A stretch of 64,000 nucleotides of DNA from Onthophagus taurus (taxonomy: Eukaryota; Arthropoda; Insecta; Coleoptera; Scarabaeidae): assembly GCF_036711975.1 (NCBI RefSeq), contig NC_091972.1, positions 4,655,001-4,719,000 of the forward strand, given 5' to 3'. Position 1 is the first letter of the stretch. Each line of letters begins with the position of its first letter. Below are positions 1 to 11,700 of the stretch, in pieces. Below the pieces are notes generated by a model that was given only the letters and a program-made list of their open reading frames with translations, was not told the DNA's origin and did no database searches. Position numbers and translations under genes: made by a program.

Positions 1-300
1 GGACTATGTTCCAAAACGGAGAAAGAGAAAAGAGAGATAATTTGAACTTATTTCCGCCGTTTCGAATTCTATTCCTGACATAGGTAGTACATAACAAATA
101 ACAGAGTTTCTCTGATCTGGGTCTCAGGTCACTCTGGGGTTGGCAGACAATAATATTTTTTTGATCCAAATAAAATACAGAATACCTAAACAATAAAATA
201 ACAATCAATTACCAAATATACAAGTTTGAACGCACGAACCTAGCCGGCACACCTCGCAGAACCGGGAATCAAATTCCAAAAACGGGCAACCTGGTACGAA
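1..300. other. Unannotated AT-rich sequence
   Basis: I see no gene, repeat or RNA structure here. It lies next to fold-back repeat fragments and is probably intergenic or part of a long intron of the collagen gene downstream. Confidence 0.4.
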
Positions 301-359
301 AATGAACACTTCAATTTTGAGGACCTATGCGACGGAATATTTAGACAAAATCTGTGCCG

Positions 360-560
360 GAGATTCAAGTTATGAATATTCGGGTTTAAACCCGATATTT
401 TCTAGGTCTAGTGTTAGTTCTAGTTTTGCACTAGCACTATTAATAGAACTAGCACAAGACCTAGAACTAGAATCATTCGGGTTTAGCCGTCTTGAGAGAT
501 GTGCTGTTAAACCCGAATCTTTCTAGTTCTAGGTCTAGCGTTAGATCTAGTTGTAGTCTA
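360..560. repeat. TCTAGTTCTAG-type fold-back repeat, fragment
   Basis: The stretch consists of short words built on CTAG (such as TCTAGGTCTAGTGTTAG) followed by their reverse complements. In the middle is a GGGTTTAGCCGTCTTGAGAG block that pairs with a later AAACCCGAAT block. The same modules recur at about 2.5-3.4, 12.0, 15.4-15.7, 38.7-38.9 and 40.05-40.98 kb. This is a dispersed palindromic repeat, not a gene. Confidence 0.8.
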
Positions 561-599
561 GCGCAGATAAAAGACAAGTAGTGCACCACAACCCTCTGT

Positions 600-2490
600 C
601 GCATATTCAGCCAGTCACTAGACAACAAAACTTGCGATGCATGATCAGCTCTTCGAAGATTATATTATATAAAACGAAGACAAGAATTCTGCACAACCTG
701 AACCACAACCTTAAACTCTCCCGGGATAAACATGAACCAAATACAATATCACAATAATTAAAGTGAGACAATACAAGAGAATCACAAAGGAGTCGTTTCA
801 AACCATGCGATAAAAACATCTAAACGCCTACATAATAAATTAATATGCTCACCAAACGCAAGCTGACAAATAAACTACCCTTTTTAGTAAATAAAATACA
901 TTGAGTCTTGTCAAGGTTCACCAAAAGAGCATGTCTCTTAATTTCCATACTTAAGTGATTTAAATCCTCCGTTACTTTATCACAAGCTTCCGATCGCTCA
1001 CCAGGCAGGAAATCTAGATACAATTTGGAATCATCAGCATACAGATGATGAGAACAATACTTTAACTTTGAGAATAAATTGCTGATATAGATTGTAAATA
1101 AGATAGGACCAAGGATAAATCCCTACGGAACACCAGCAACCAATTCAAAAGAATCAGAATACTGTGACTTCACCTTAACCGCCTGCGTTCTATCAAATAG
1201 ATAACTGTTAAACAAAGAAAAAGCACGCATTCAAAATATCAAACACTCTTTAACTGGTTTCGTGTGAGGAACAGGAGTCACCATTTCCATGTCTTAGGAT
1301 AAACTGACATTATTAGACAAAAGTTGAAAATATGACACAGAACATTCAAAATACGAGGACAACACAACCTAACCATATCTAGAGAAATATCATCCAAACC
1401 AACACTAGTAGACTTAAACAAAAGCAGATACCGCTTAATAAAATCCATGGACACTTCCTTGAATGTAAAAGGAATAGAGTCAGGATTTAATTGATTGGTT
1501 TGATAGAAAATCAATAAATCCGAGTCAGGCTTAATAACAACATCAGCAACAGATTTAGAAAAAAAGAAATTGACACTATCAGGGTCAGCCAGGTGGAGAG
1601 GTAAATCAGTGATGTTAGACCTAACAAAATTAAATTTTCCACATCAAACTAAAACCTTCCATCATACAGCTCCGTTCAATAAAAGCTATTTTCTCACGAT
1701 GAATAGCACCGGTAACAAAATTACTGCTTATAATACTAAAAATGTGCAGGATTTCTTTATGTTGGCAATAATCCACGGCAAAAAGTTCCTCTTTCGAGTT
1801 CTAATAACGATGGGTGCATGGACATCAAACAAGGAAATCATAATTTCGTTAAAATAATTAACATTGTCATCAATAGAAGAGAGGTCATACACTGCCTCCC
1901 AGTTGATAATATCTAAGTCCCTGTTAAACTCATCCATGACAATACCTCGTAAATTGCGGAATCTTATAATCTTAGATACAATCACCAACCTTTGTAATGA
2001 TAGCTCACAAAAAATCAACAGATGGTCAGAGAAGCCAAGATCAATAGTACTGCAATTAACAGCAAGCAGACTACCAGATAAAAAGATCAAATCAAGAAAG
2101 GATACAAAAGTGCCCGAGATCTTTGTAATCTCAAATGTAGAAGAGATACAGAAGATGGACTCTTAATCATGAAGTTAACCTTAAAGTCACCTACCACAAC
2201 TAAAGGAAGCATGAACGAAAGAGACTTTTCGAGTATTTCTTTAAATCGCAATTAGGAGGTCTGTAAAAAACACATAGAGCTATGCGAATCCTTGTACAAC
2301 TAATTTAGTCCAGAGCTGTTCAATTTCCAGCGGGAATTCAACATCAATTACACTACAGGTATAAATGATGTGTACAGATGAGCTAGCACGAGAGAGCAGC
2401 GCTAAAGCGTTTTTGGAGCCAGAACCAGCAGTTTGTATATCATTAGCAATGGCCAAACATAGAATTGGACGGAAGGCAGTGTCCGTTATA
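600..2490 (-). mobile_element. Degraded non-LTR retrotransposon (APE endonuclease + reverse transcriptase)
   Basis: Read on the minus strand, protein fragments run in the order of an APE-type non-LTR element. A VVVGDFKVNFM stretch near 2,170-2,220 matches the endonuclease GDFN motif. A SDHLLIFCEL stretch near 2,010-2,030 is the SDH motif. Reverse-transcriptase blocks follow (SVGLDDISLDMVRLCCP near 1,350-1,410) and a YADD catalytic box near 1,030-1,045. A C-terminal LCDSLVLSHFNY block lies near 760-800. Frames change and a stop codon interrupts the usual PQG motif near 1,120, so the copy is dead. It resembles CR1/Jockey-group elements; the clade is uncertain. A second 3' fragment of the same family lies at 25.7-26.2 kb. 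Confidence 0.8.
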
Positions 2491-2499
2491 GCTCAATAA

Positions 2500-3410
2500 A
2501 AATATACAATAATCTAGTGCTGAATAACAAATAAAATTACACTAACACTAGCACTAAAACTAACACTAGAACTAGAAACATTCCGTTTAGCCGTGCGTCT
2601 CTTAAGACGGGTAAACCTGAATCTTTCTAGTTCTAATGTTAGTTCTAGTGACAGTGCTAAAAGCATTAAATATCACTGTATTGCATATTTTTATAGAATT
2701 AAAACTAGAACTAACACTAGACCTAGAAGTAGTAAGTTTTGTTTTAGAATATTTCTAGTTCTAGTTTTACACCAGCACTATCACTAGAACTAACACAAGA
2801 CCTAGATTCATTCTGGTTTAACCGTCTTGAAAGACGTCCGGCTAAACCCAAATGTTTCTAATTCTATGTCTAGTGTTAGTTCTAGTTTTGCACTATTACT
2901 AGAACTAACACAAGATCTAGAACTAGAATCATTCGAGTTTAGCAGTCTTGAGAGACGTGCTGCTAAACTCGAATGTTTCTAGATCTAGGTCTAGTATGAG
3001 TTTTGCATTAGCACTGTCACTGAAAATTAACAGAAGACCTAGAATCATTCTAGTTATAGATCTAGCGTTAGTTCTAGTTTTGCGCTATCACTAGAACTAA
3101 CACAAGACCTAGAACTAGATTCATTTGGGTTTAGCAGTCTTGAGAGACGTGCAGCTAAAAGCGAATGTTTCTAGTTCTAAGGTTAGTTCTAGTTTTGCAC
3201 TAGCACTGTCACTAAAACTAACATAAGACTTATACTAGAATCATTTGGGTTTAGCCGTCTTGAGAGTTATGCAGCTAAAACCGAATGTTTCTAGTTCTAG
3301 GGTTAGTTCTAATTTTGCACTAGTACTATCTCTAAAACTAACACAAGATCTAAAACTACTAAAACTAGAATCATTCGGGTTTAGCTGTTTTGAGAGATGT
3401 GCAGCTAATG
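2500..3410. repeat. Array of TCTAGTTCTAG fold-back modules
   Basis: About five imperfect modules alternate CTAG-rich arms with a hairpin made of a GTTTAGCCGTCTTGAGAGAC half and its complement. The left edge (CTAGTGCTGAATAACAA near 2,515) matches the terminus seen at 12.0 kb and, inverted, at 15.4 and 40.9 kb. It is non-coding: the reading frames here simply translate the repeat. Confidence 0.8.
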
Positions 3411-3419
3411 TAATGGATA

Positions 3420-4223
3420 TTTTTAATTGTACACTAATAATGGTGCCCCTTATGACTAAAAAGTAATATGTATAAATGATATCTCATTGAATAATACCAT
3501 ACAAGTACTAAAAAACAATCATTTGGGACAGATCAACATTAATCTTTTAATCATAATCATCCCTGTTCAAATAAGTAGCCGATTATTAATCACTCCCTGT
3601 ATATTTTCTAACCGATTATATTAAAAAGCCAACATCCCCTGAAACCAGGGCAACTTCTTTTCTTTTTCTTCGAGTATGCAAAATCTTAAATAAATACATA
3701 AATAGTACCTAAAATAAATAATAAATTTAATAGATAAAATATTAATGGTAATAATTAAAAGATATAAAATATAATTTTAAATGGAATTAAGATATTACTA
3801 ACGTAACCACGCCGTTTTATCCACTTTTTCACCCAAAATCCACTTTTTATATGAACCGAATTCAAATTTTGACCGTTACAAAACCGAACGTCAACGGAAA
3901 TTTTAAATGAATCTTCAAACAACTTTAAAATAAACACCCCCTTAATTAAAAATCTAATAAATATCTTACCTTAAAATCTCGTTAATTCTTGTATAACACA
4001 GAGTAAAATATTTAAAAAAGGTTGAGTCGTTAAAATATAAAAATCCGACTTCTTCGTTAGACAACTGTCAACCGATTTCTGTCGGTTAAAAGAACGAGCA
4101 CGTTATCAAGACGCGGCGAGAGTGAGATAAACAATGATATACTCCATGCTGATTGGTTTAAATCGAATTACCCAGAAAGCATTTTTATTGCGGCAAATTT
4201 AAATCGTCTTATTTTTCTTTTAG
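3420..4223. other. Gene-free AT-rich stretch upstream of collagen exons
   Basis: No convincing exon, repeat unit or RNA is visible. Because the collagen exon at 4,224 begins with a splice acceptor, this is best read as intron sequence of that gene. Confidence 0.5.
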
Positions 4224-4794
4224 GGTCGAAGTTTTAGCGAAGCTGAATTACGTGATATTTGCGGGGCTGTTTTACGAGAACAATTAGGTGCTTTGACAGC
4301 GAATCTTATGGGTCCCCCAGGACCACCGGGACGGTCGAAACCGGGGAGACCTGGAGCTACCGGTGTTCAAGGTCCACCAGGTAAATTTAATTAATTAAAT
4401 AAAGATTATCTAATAAGAATAGTTTTGATTAGGTGATCCCGGTTCTGTTGGTTTACCTGGTGAGCGTGGTTTTCCTGGTATACAAGGGCTACCTGGTGCA
4501 CCAGGAATGGTTGGTATGCCAGGGGAAAAGGGCGAAAAAGGAGACAAAGGACCTGAAGGTATTGGAATTGAAGGTTCTCCAGGTCCCAGGGGATTACCCG
4601 GCCCACCTGGTCCTGAAGGAGTTGGTCTTCCTGGTCGGGCTGGAGAAAGAGGTGAAATGGGAAGAGCTGGTAAAGCTGGATTAAGAGGAAGTCCAGGACC
4701 ACAAGGACCACCTGGTTATTGCGAATTTTGTAATTATCCACCAAATCTTTATGAGTATGCGTTAAGAAGTAGAGGAAATGAAAAAGGACCATAA
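4224..4794 (+). CDS. Type IX-like collagen alpha chain, last two exons (partial)
   Basis: Two exons are visible: 4,224-4,380 (after a TTTTAG acceptor) and 4,433-4,794, ending in TAA; the 52-bp intron keeps frame. The first encodes a short non-collagenous segment with [18 protein letters not shown], then Gly-X-Y repeats begin. The second is Gly-X-Y throughout until [20 protein letters not shown] and a short tail ending NEKGP. This layout resembles the end of vertebrate collagen IX alpha chains: an NC2-like linker with one Cys, a COL1 triple helix, and a short NC1 tail with paired Cys and a KGP-like end. It is an extracellular matrix protein. The 5' exons are not found in the 4.2 kb upstream and must lie outside the window. 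Confidence is high for collagen and moderate for the type. Confidence 0.85.
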
Positions 4795-5609
4795 TAATAA
4801 TTAATTAAAAAGATTTTTATAAAAATTACTGCCACTAAAATTAATTTATGACCATAAAAGGCAAAAAAGTAAATAAAACATTTTTCGTATTCTCATACTA
4901 TAATATGCACTACTTTTATTACTAATATAACATATAAATAGTTAACAATTTTATATTATTTTAAAATTAAAATAAAAAAAAAAGAAAAATGTTTTTATAA
5001 CACGAACAATCCATGTTTTACAGTTTTTGCTCTTTTCTTTTTAATAAAATACACTTCAACCGAGGGTTATTTGTTATTTTCTTAGTTTTTAGTTTTCTTA
5101 TTGGACAACTTAGGATGGCTTTATCCCATTAATGCACAGAACAATTTTTCAAACATATAAAAAAGAAACATTCTTTTTGGTTATTCTCCAAAAACACAAG
5201 GCATGAATGGGTTAAAACATTTTATTTTTCGCAAAACATTTTTATTTACATTGTTTTAACCAACAAAAGTATGACGATGATTGAGATTTGATAATTTATA
5301 TTTTAGGAGAGATCTATAATTAGGGTTAGTTGTTTATCTAGCCTAAACATTCTTTTCATAATGATTGATTATAGTTTTAAGATTTTCTTTATAGTGTTTA
5401 ATTTCTTCTTGGACTTTAAAGCTGCAATGTTTATGATGAAAAAATAAAATTTATAAATAAATTTGGAGAAATGTTTCAATAAATTTACCAATTTTAATTT
5501 TTATAATTACACTGTTTTATAGCAAAAGTATTTGGTAGATTTTTTACTTATCTAGTTCTTAAACATTTTTGTATCGCTTTCAAGCGAGCTCAGCTTAATT
5601 AACATTTAT
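4795..5609. other. 3' flank of the collagen gene, AT-rich
   Basis: Probable 3' UTR and flanking DNA. AATAAA-like hexamers occur around 4,870 and 4,970. No other gene is visible. Confidence 0.5.
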
Positions 5610-6122
5610 TATATTGCCTGATCCAGCCAAGGTTGCTTGCGACTGACGCATACAATTAATAATCACATCGGTACAACATTGACAGCATATTATATTGTAG
5701 CGCCTTGGCTGCAAAAGGCCTCGACTTAATCAACATTAAAAACATACTATAATATATAATTAAGCCAAGGTTGCTGCTTGCTGCCGCGGTGCTACATTTG
5801 ATACCATATCGGCACAATATTAAACAGCACATATTGTAGCGCCTTGGCTTAACCAACATTAAAGAACATACTATAACATATAGTTAAGCCAAGGTTGCTT
5901 GCTGCCGCAATGCTACATTTGATACCATATCGGTACAATATTAAACACCACATATTGTAGCGCCTTGAGTTAACCAACATTAAAGAACATAGTATAATAT
6001 ATAGTTAAGCCAAGGTTACTTGCTGCCGCGGTGCTACATTTGATACCATATCGGTACAATATTAAACAGCACATATTGTAGCGCCTTGGCTTAACCAACA
6101 TTAAGGAACATACTATAATATA
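5610..6122. repeat. 120-bp tandem repeat, about four copies
   Basis: The block GCTACATTTGATACCATATC recurs at about 5,790, 5,911 and 6,032, a spacing of about 121 bp, with a more diverged unit before them. Each unit also contains CTTGGCTTAAC and its complement GTTAAGCCAAG about 35 bp apart, so a unit can fold. The array is cut by the mariner-like element at 6,123 and resumes briefly at 8,007-8,115. Confidence 0.85.
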
Positions 6123-8004
6123 CAGGGTGTCTCACGTAACTGGTTCGTTAGAACTTTTTAAGGTTCCACTATTCATAGTGGTTCGAAATTTTGATAGCAT
6201 GGGTTGTTCTTTCTAAACTTTCGATCTAGAATATTTTCAAGATGGCCACCCCTTCCGGTCTACCGGAAGTAGACCACAACTTCGTTATTTTAAATGGAAT
6301 GCTATAGTTTTTATTACACCTTTCAATTATACGTAAAAAAATATGTTGACTTTGATAAAAGCGTTTTTTGTTTTCGAGTTATTTTGATTTTAAGTGTTTT
6401 TTGACAAATTTCGCCATGGTCTTTAAAAGCCCATATCTCAGCTAACGATCATTCAAAAAAGCTCTGCATTGGCACGACTACTCTACAGATGCTGCCAAAT
6501 AGATTGTCATTTGTTGTATCAGAAAATCTTATACAGGTTGGTCAAAAATTGAATTATCGTTTCTCAATATTCAATTGCGAAAAAGTCGAAAATTTTAAAT
6601 GGAACACCCCATATTTCTTTACCCTATCAGAAAGGGAATTTAATTCTTTACAAATTATCTATAAACATTCCTATACCTATTTAGTGTAGTTTCCCTGATA
6701 TTGGAAAATTAATCAAAATCAGACATAGAGTCCCAAAGCCCGTTTGTGTTTTTGTTAGCAGGCCAAGACATTTTGACAGTTCATCGTTTAATTTATTTAA
6801 ATTATTATTGGTATTATTTCTACAATTAACTATGGTTGAATAACCTTTAGCTTGCTCGCTTTTATTTATCAAAAATAACCAACAGAAAAACGAATAAATG
6901 TAACAATGAAAAACAACAATTTAATAACAGAAATTAGAATGAATAACATATAAAAAAACAAAAACTTAAAATTATAAAAGAATTAAAACTGTTCGATATG
7001 CTGACCATTCACCATTAAACATTTTTCAACTTTTCTTTCGACTTCTACGATTGTGGCCCGTAGAAGTTGGTCGCCATCAATAGTATGTAGTGCACGCACC
7101 ACTCTATCACGCAACTCTTGTCGTGTGTTGACCGGTGAATTGTACACTTGATTTTTTAAGTGACCCCACAAATAAAAATCCAATGGTATTAAATCTGGAG
7201 ATCGTGGAGGCCATTGCCATGAATATAAAACAAATTTAAAATATCGGCGTTGGAATAATTTGCCATGATATACAATGACTTTCACTCGTGATCAAAAGTA
7301 AGTAACAACAACAATAACACAAATATGGACCAAAAACTGTCAAAATTCCATGGCCTTCTAATAAAAAAATCAAACGTTTTCCCGCATTCCGTGCATGCTT
7401 TGATTAATTTCCCAATATCAAACTACAATAAATAGGTATAGGAATGTTTATAGATAATTTGTAGAGAATTAAATTCCCTTTCTGATAGGGTAAAAAAATA
7501 CGGGGCATTCCATTTAAAATTTTCGACTTTCTAGCCATTGAATATGGAGAAACGGTAATTCAATTTTTGACCACCCTGTATAAGATACTCTGATACAAGA
7601 AATGACAATCTATTTGACAACATCTGAAGAGTAATCGTGCCAATTTAGAGGTTTTTTTTAATGAACGTTAACTGAGATATGGGCTTTTAAAGCGCATGGT
7701 GAAATTTGCCAAAAAAAGATTAAAATCAAAATAACTTGAAAACAAAAAATGCTAGGTACCAACAACTTTTATCAAAGTCAACATATTTTTTTATGTATAA
7801 TTGAAAGGTGTAATAAAAACTATAGCATTCCATTTAAAATAACGAAGTTGTGGTCTACTTCCGGTAGACCGGAAGTGGTGGTCATCTTGAAAATATTTTA
7901 GATTGAAAGTTTAGAAAGAACAACCCATGCTATCAAAATTTCGAACCACTATGAATAGTGGAACCTTAAAAAGTTCTAACGAACCAGTTACGTGAGACAC
8001 CCTG
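6123..8004. mobile_element. Mariner/Tc1-like element with about 580-bp terminal inverted repeats
   Basis: The left end CAGGGTGTCTCACGTAACTG is mirrored exactly at the right end (CGTGAGACACCCTG), each bounded by TA. The arms continue imperfectly to about 6,700 and 7,425, so each TIR is about 580 bp. The 720-bp core holds the C-terminal end of a mariner-type transposase on the minus strand. Terminal sequence and TA target site are what is known for the IS630-Tc1-mariner superfamily; such long TIRs are unusual for it. Confidence 0.85.
6983..7285 (-). pseudogene. Mariner-type transposase, C-terminal remnant
   Basis: The fragment contains WPPRSPDLIPLDFYLWG, the standard block around the third catalytic acidic residue of mariner-like DDE transposases. 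It continues to KVEKCLMVNGQHIEQF, a normal C-terminus. The N-terminal helix-turn-helix and the first two catalytic positions are absent, so the copy cannot be active. It sits in the core of the long-TIR element. Confidence 0.85.
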
Positions 8005-8006
8005 TA

Positions 8007-8115
8007 TATTATAGTATGTTCCTTAATGTTGGTTAAGCCAAGGCTTGCTGCCGCGGTGCTACATTTGATACCATATCGGTACAATATGGAACAGCACATA
8101 TAGCGGCCTCACTAA
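8007..8115. repeat. Right-flank remainder of the 120-bp repeat
   Basis: Contains GCTACATTTGATACCATATC as in the left array. The first 35 bp (TATTATAGTATGTTCCTTAA and on) are the reverse complement of the sequence just left of 6,123, not its continuation. Confidence 0.7.
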
Positions 8116-8757
8116 ACATCACAAAGTTATATATTAGCAGACTAACAACTGAATGAACTTTGTGTTCATAATTTTGCTATAAAACAGTGTTAATAAAATA
8201 TTTAAAAAAAAGTATAATTAAGTATTGTTTGATTTTTTTTAAAACATTTATATCTTTAGTTTTTCGTTTCATTTAGCTTCATTACTCTATCTAAAATCTA
8301 TGCAAGAATAATGTGATACTGGCATAATGATGCTATAATTTTCACTCTGATAATTTCTTAAGTATCGACAAAAACATAGTTGACCAACGAAACGGATTTT
8401 TGTGTCGATATGTATCATTATTAGTATATGTGTGTACTAATTTGTTTTTCAATGCGTTTTCTTTTTATTTTAAGCGTTATCAATGAGTTTCATGATTAAT
8501 TAGAAAAAAAAAAAATGTTAACGTTAAAATGATTTTTTTTGTTTTCTTGATTCTATTTAATATGCAAATTGTAAAATGTATAAAGTACAAAAATGAATAA
8601 GTTAGGGGTTATTATTTACTTGGTCAGGAAATACATCTTTTTCATTTTTTTTTTTTAATACGATTGTTTAGGAATTTTAGGATTAAAAAGTAATTTGAAA
8701 TTAAATTAAAATATAAAATTTTCACCAACATTCGATTCTTTTTCTTTCTTCACATTT
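8116..8757. other. Dystrobrevin 3' flank
   Basis: AT-rich sequence following the dystrobrevin stop codon on the minus strand, likely containing its 3' UTR. No other feature recognised. Confidence 0.5.
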
Positions 8758-11700
8758 TTATCGATTAACCCAATTTTTAAGAGCTTCCTCCCACTCAAGT
8801 GTCTCTTTAGATTTTCCTTCGTGCGGTGATGTCGCATCATTAAAATTTTTCGAATCTTTAGGCGTTTTTACAGTTTGATGATCACCGTTATCATTCTAAA
8901 TCAAAAGATTTCTTTTTTAATCATTTTTTTTGTTATATTAATATTTTACCTGTTGATAATGAGTCATAAATCCTTGTTGAAACGTAAAATTATGATGACT
9001 CGCATTTGGAATTTGACTTTGATATCCTTGATTTCCATAATTTTGACTGTGATTATTCTCTTGGGGACTTTGTGGATGTCTCGCTTGTAATTCAGCCATA
9101 AAATTTGCTTCTTGAGCGTATCTACGTTGAAGTTCTTGTTGCCAACCGCCATCCGATTCGTCTTCACCATCATCTTCGAAATCTAATAAATTTTGAAATT
9201 TTAAAAAATATATGAAAAATTTAGGGGAAGTTTAGGCTAAGCAACTTTCACAGATATTTTAATATCAGCAGACATTTATTGATATCGTTCTGTATATTGA
9301 TTCTTTTACCATTTCATATTTATCAACAACAATTCTTTTCAAACACTCTCTCTTAACAGTCATTAATTTAATGTGAACATACTAATAAGTTAACAATAGA
9401 ATACCTCAGGAAATATAACCACAAATACACGTGGTTACAAATAATAACCAAACTAAAGTCAGGAAAAGGAACACAGCAAGTTAGAAATATGAAATCTTCA
9501 CCAAATAAAAGGAAAACTCTTCAGGATTATCATTGAGATGTTTGTACGACAACAAATGGAGGCCACATCGAACTATACTGAACAAGTATGAAATTAGGAG
9601 AGCTTTCCTTTTATTTGGTGCTGATTTCACATTTCTATTTTGCCTTGTTCCTTTCTTGTGACCGATCAAAAGTGCATTATGACTTTATGGACACACTGTA
9701 TATCAATATTCTATTTTAGCTTGCAAGAAAAAAGTCCTTTTGGGAATCGTGTTGTACCTCCTTAGTCTTTTCCTGCACATTGTAATATTTGTATCAGTTT
9801 CTCTTGATTCTATTACATCTTGATAATCATGCCCAATTTGTATCAAAATTTTATTTATTCAATAATACTCTCAGCATCTCTGAATATATTATAAATCAAG
9901 TAAAATTGTCCAGAACTATGTTAGAAAGGAATCATCTGATGCCTATGAGAGAAAGAGTGACTCAAAGATTAAAGTTATAAAAAGTACGTGATTATTTTGT
10001 TGGCCACTTAACCGTAACTTCCCCTATAAGAAAAAGAACTTGTTAAAAATAAATTTCTTACCCTTTTAAAATTAAAAATAAATGTAAAAAGTGTTAATTT
10101 AGGTTTTATTAATCTTAATGTGTGTTTTGTGCCGTTTGAAATAAAAATATTCTTTTTTTGTGAACTTGGAAATATTCTTTATTACTGGGTGGTGTAAACT
10201 ATTTTTGAGACGATCATTAAACTACAAAAAACAAATACTTTTGGCTGTAAAAAAAAAGAAAGTTTTATATTTATTTACAATAAGTTGGGACAAAAAATAA
10301 ATAAAAGACAAAGACCACCGAAATAGCGTTGATTTCGTTTTACTCACCCAAAAATCTATTATGAATATTTGTAGGTTGAGGAAGACTTGAAGATTCTGCA
10401 AAAATAATCATTCACAACAGGCAACATTCCACATACACTACATTAAAAAAAATATCATCAAAGACAGGATCACACTCTATATCAACAATTAAAAAAAACA
10501 AACTCTTTTATTATTTTAAGTTAAATTTTAAGTTTAAGCTAATTATTATCCTAAACTAGATTAATAAACTATTTGCTATTTTTAATTTATGTATTTATTT
10601 ACATAAAATACTTAAAAAAGAATGGGAAAGTGTTTTTCTTGTGAAAATAATAATAACAATAATACAATAATAAAAAGGCGTATTAATCTAAAAATAAAAT
10701 TTATTTAAAAAAATAATCACAATGTGTAACAAGGGAAAAATAAATAAATCTATGTAGAGAAAGATAGAGAGTGAGCACAGATTATTAAAATAATAATAAT
10801 AATAACAATTCTTTTTAGTTACAACTTCACAAAAGCCTTCTTAAAAAAATATTATAAAAACATAACGAAAAAGGTGTTTTTTTAATTAAGAAGTTTACGT
10901 GTGTGTTTTGAATGAATTAGTAAAAAGTACAAAAGAAAACATAAAAAATGTTTGAATATTATAAATTATAAGTACGACCTCAATTAGCACCAGAAAATAT
11001 ATTAAAACGACAACTTTTCCTAATCTCCTAACATGCCATCATCATCAAATTTTAAATACATGAAAACTGAACTTTTAGCACCTCAACATGCCTTAAAAAT
11101 TAAAATTAACTAAAACAAAAAATTAAAAAATACATCTTGATCAAAATGAAATGTTAAACATTTTTTTTTTTTGATCGAGATTATTTTTTTTTAATAACAT
11201 AAATTTAATTGAACCAGAAAAAATTAAAAAAATTCTAACGACAGTTCACAAATCGGAAAAGAAACATTAAAACAAATAGACAAGTTGTTATAAGAAATAG
11301 AAATAGAGAGAAAGAGAAGATATTTTTTTACAATAAGCACAAGAAAAAAAAATTATAAAAGTAGTTATAATAATGTATAAGATGTTTAATAAAATAAAAC
11401 TTCTTTAATTTGGGTAAAAACCTTATTAGGTATTTGTTTAAATCAATGATTTAACTTTGATTCATTAAATGTCATATCCATAGAAAATATTTACATTTAT
11501 AGAAGAGTTATTTATTAGTGTCATTTATTTAAGATACTAAAAAATGAAAAACGATGGAGTGAACTTGAACCCGGGAGAGGTTGAAGAGAATTCTAGAGGA
11601 GTTCAAGACCTAGAACGGGTTGTAGAGCCAATGATGAAGATGTAAATAAACGAAAAAAGGATCCGGAAGTCATGAAAGTTGATTCAATTTTATTGTTGTC

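Noticed and set aside
4406-4792. Minus-strand and alternate-frame open frames over the collagen exons
   Set aside because: The Gly-X-Y repeat keeps stops away in other frames. Only the plus-strand frame with GPP repeats and splice continuity is coding.
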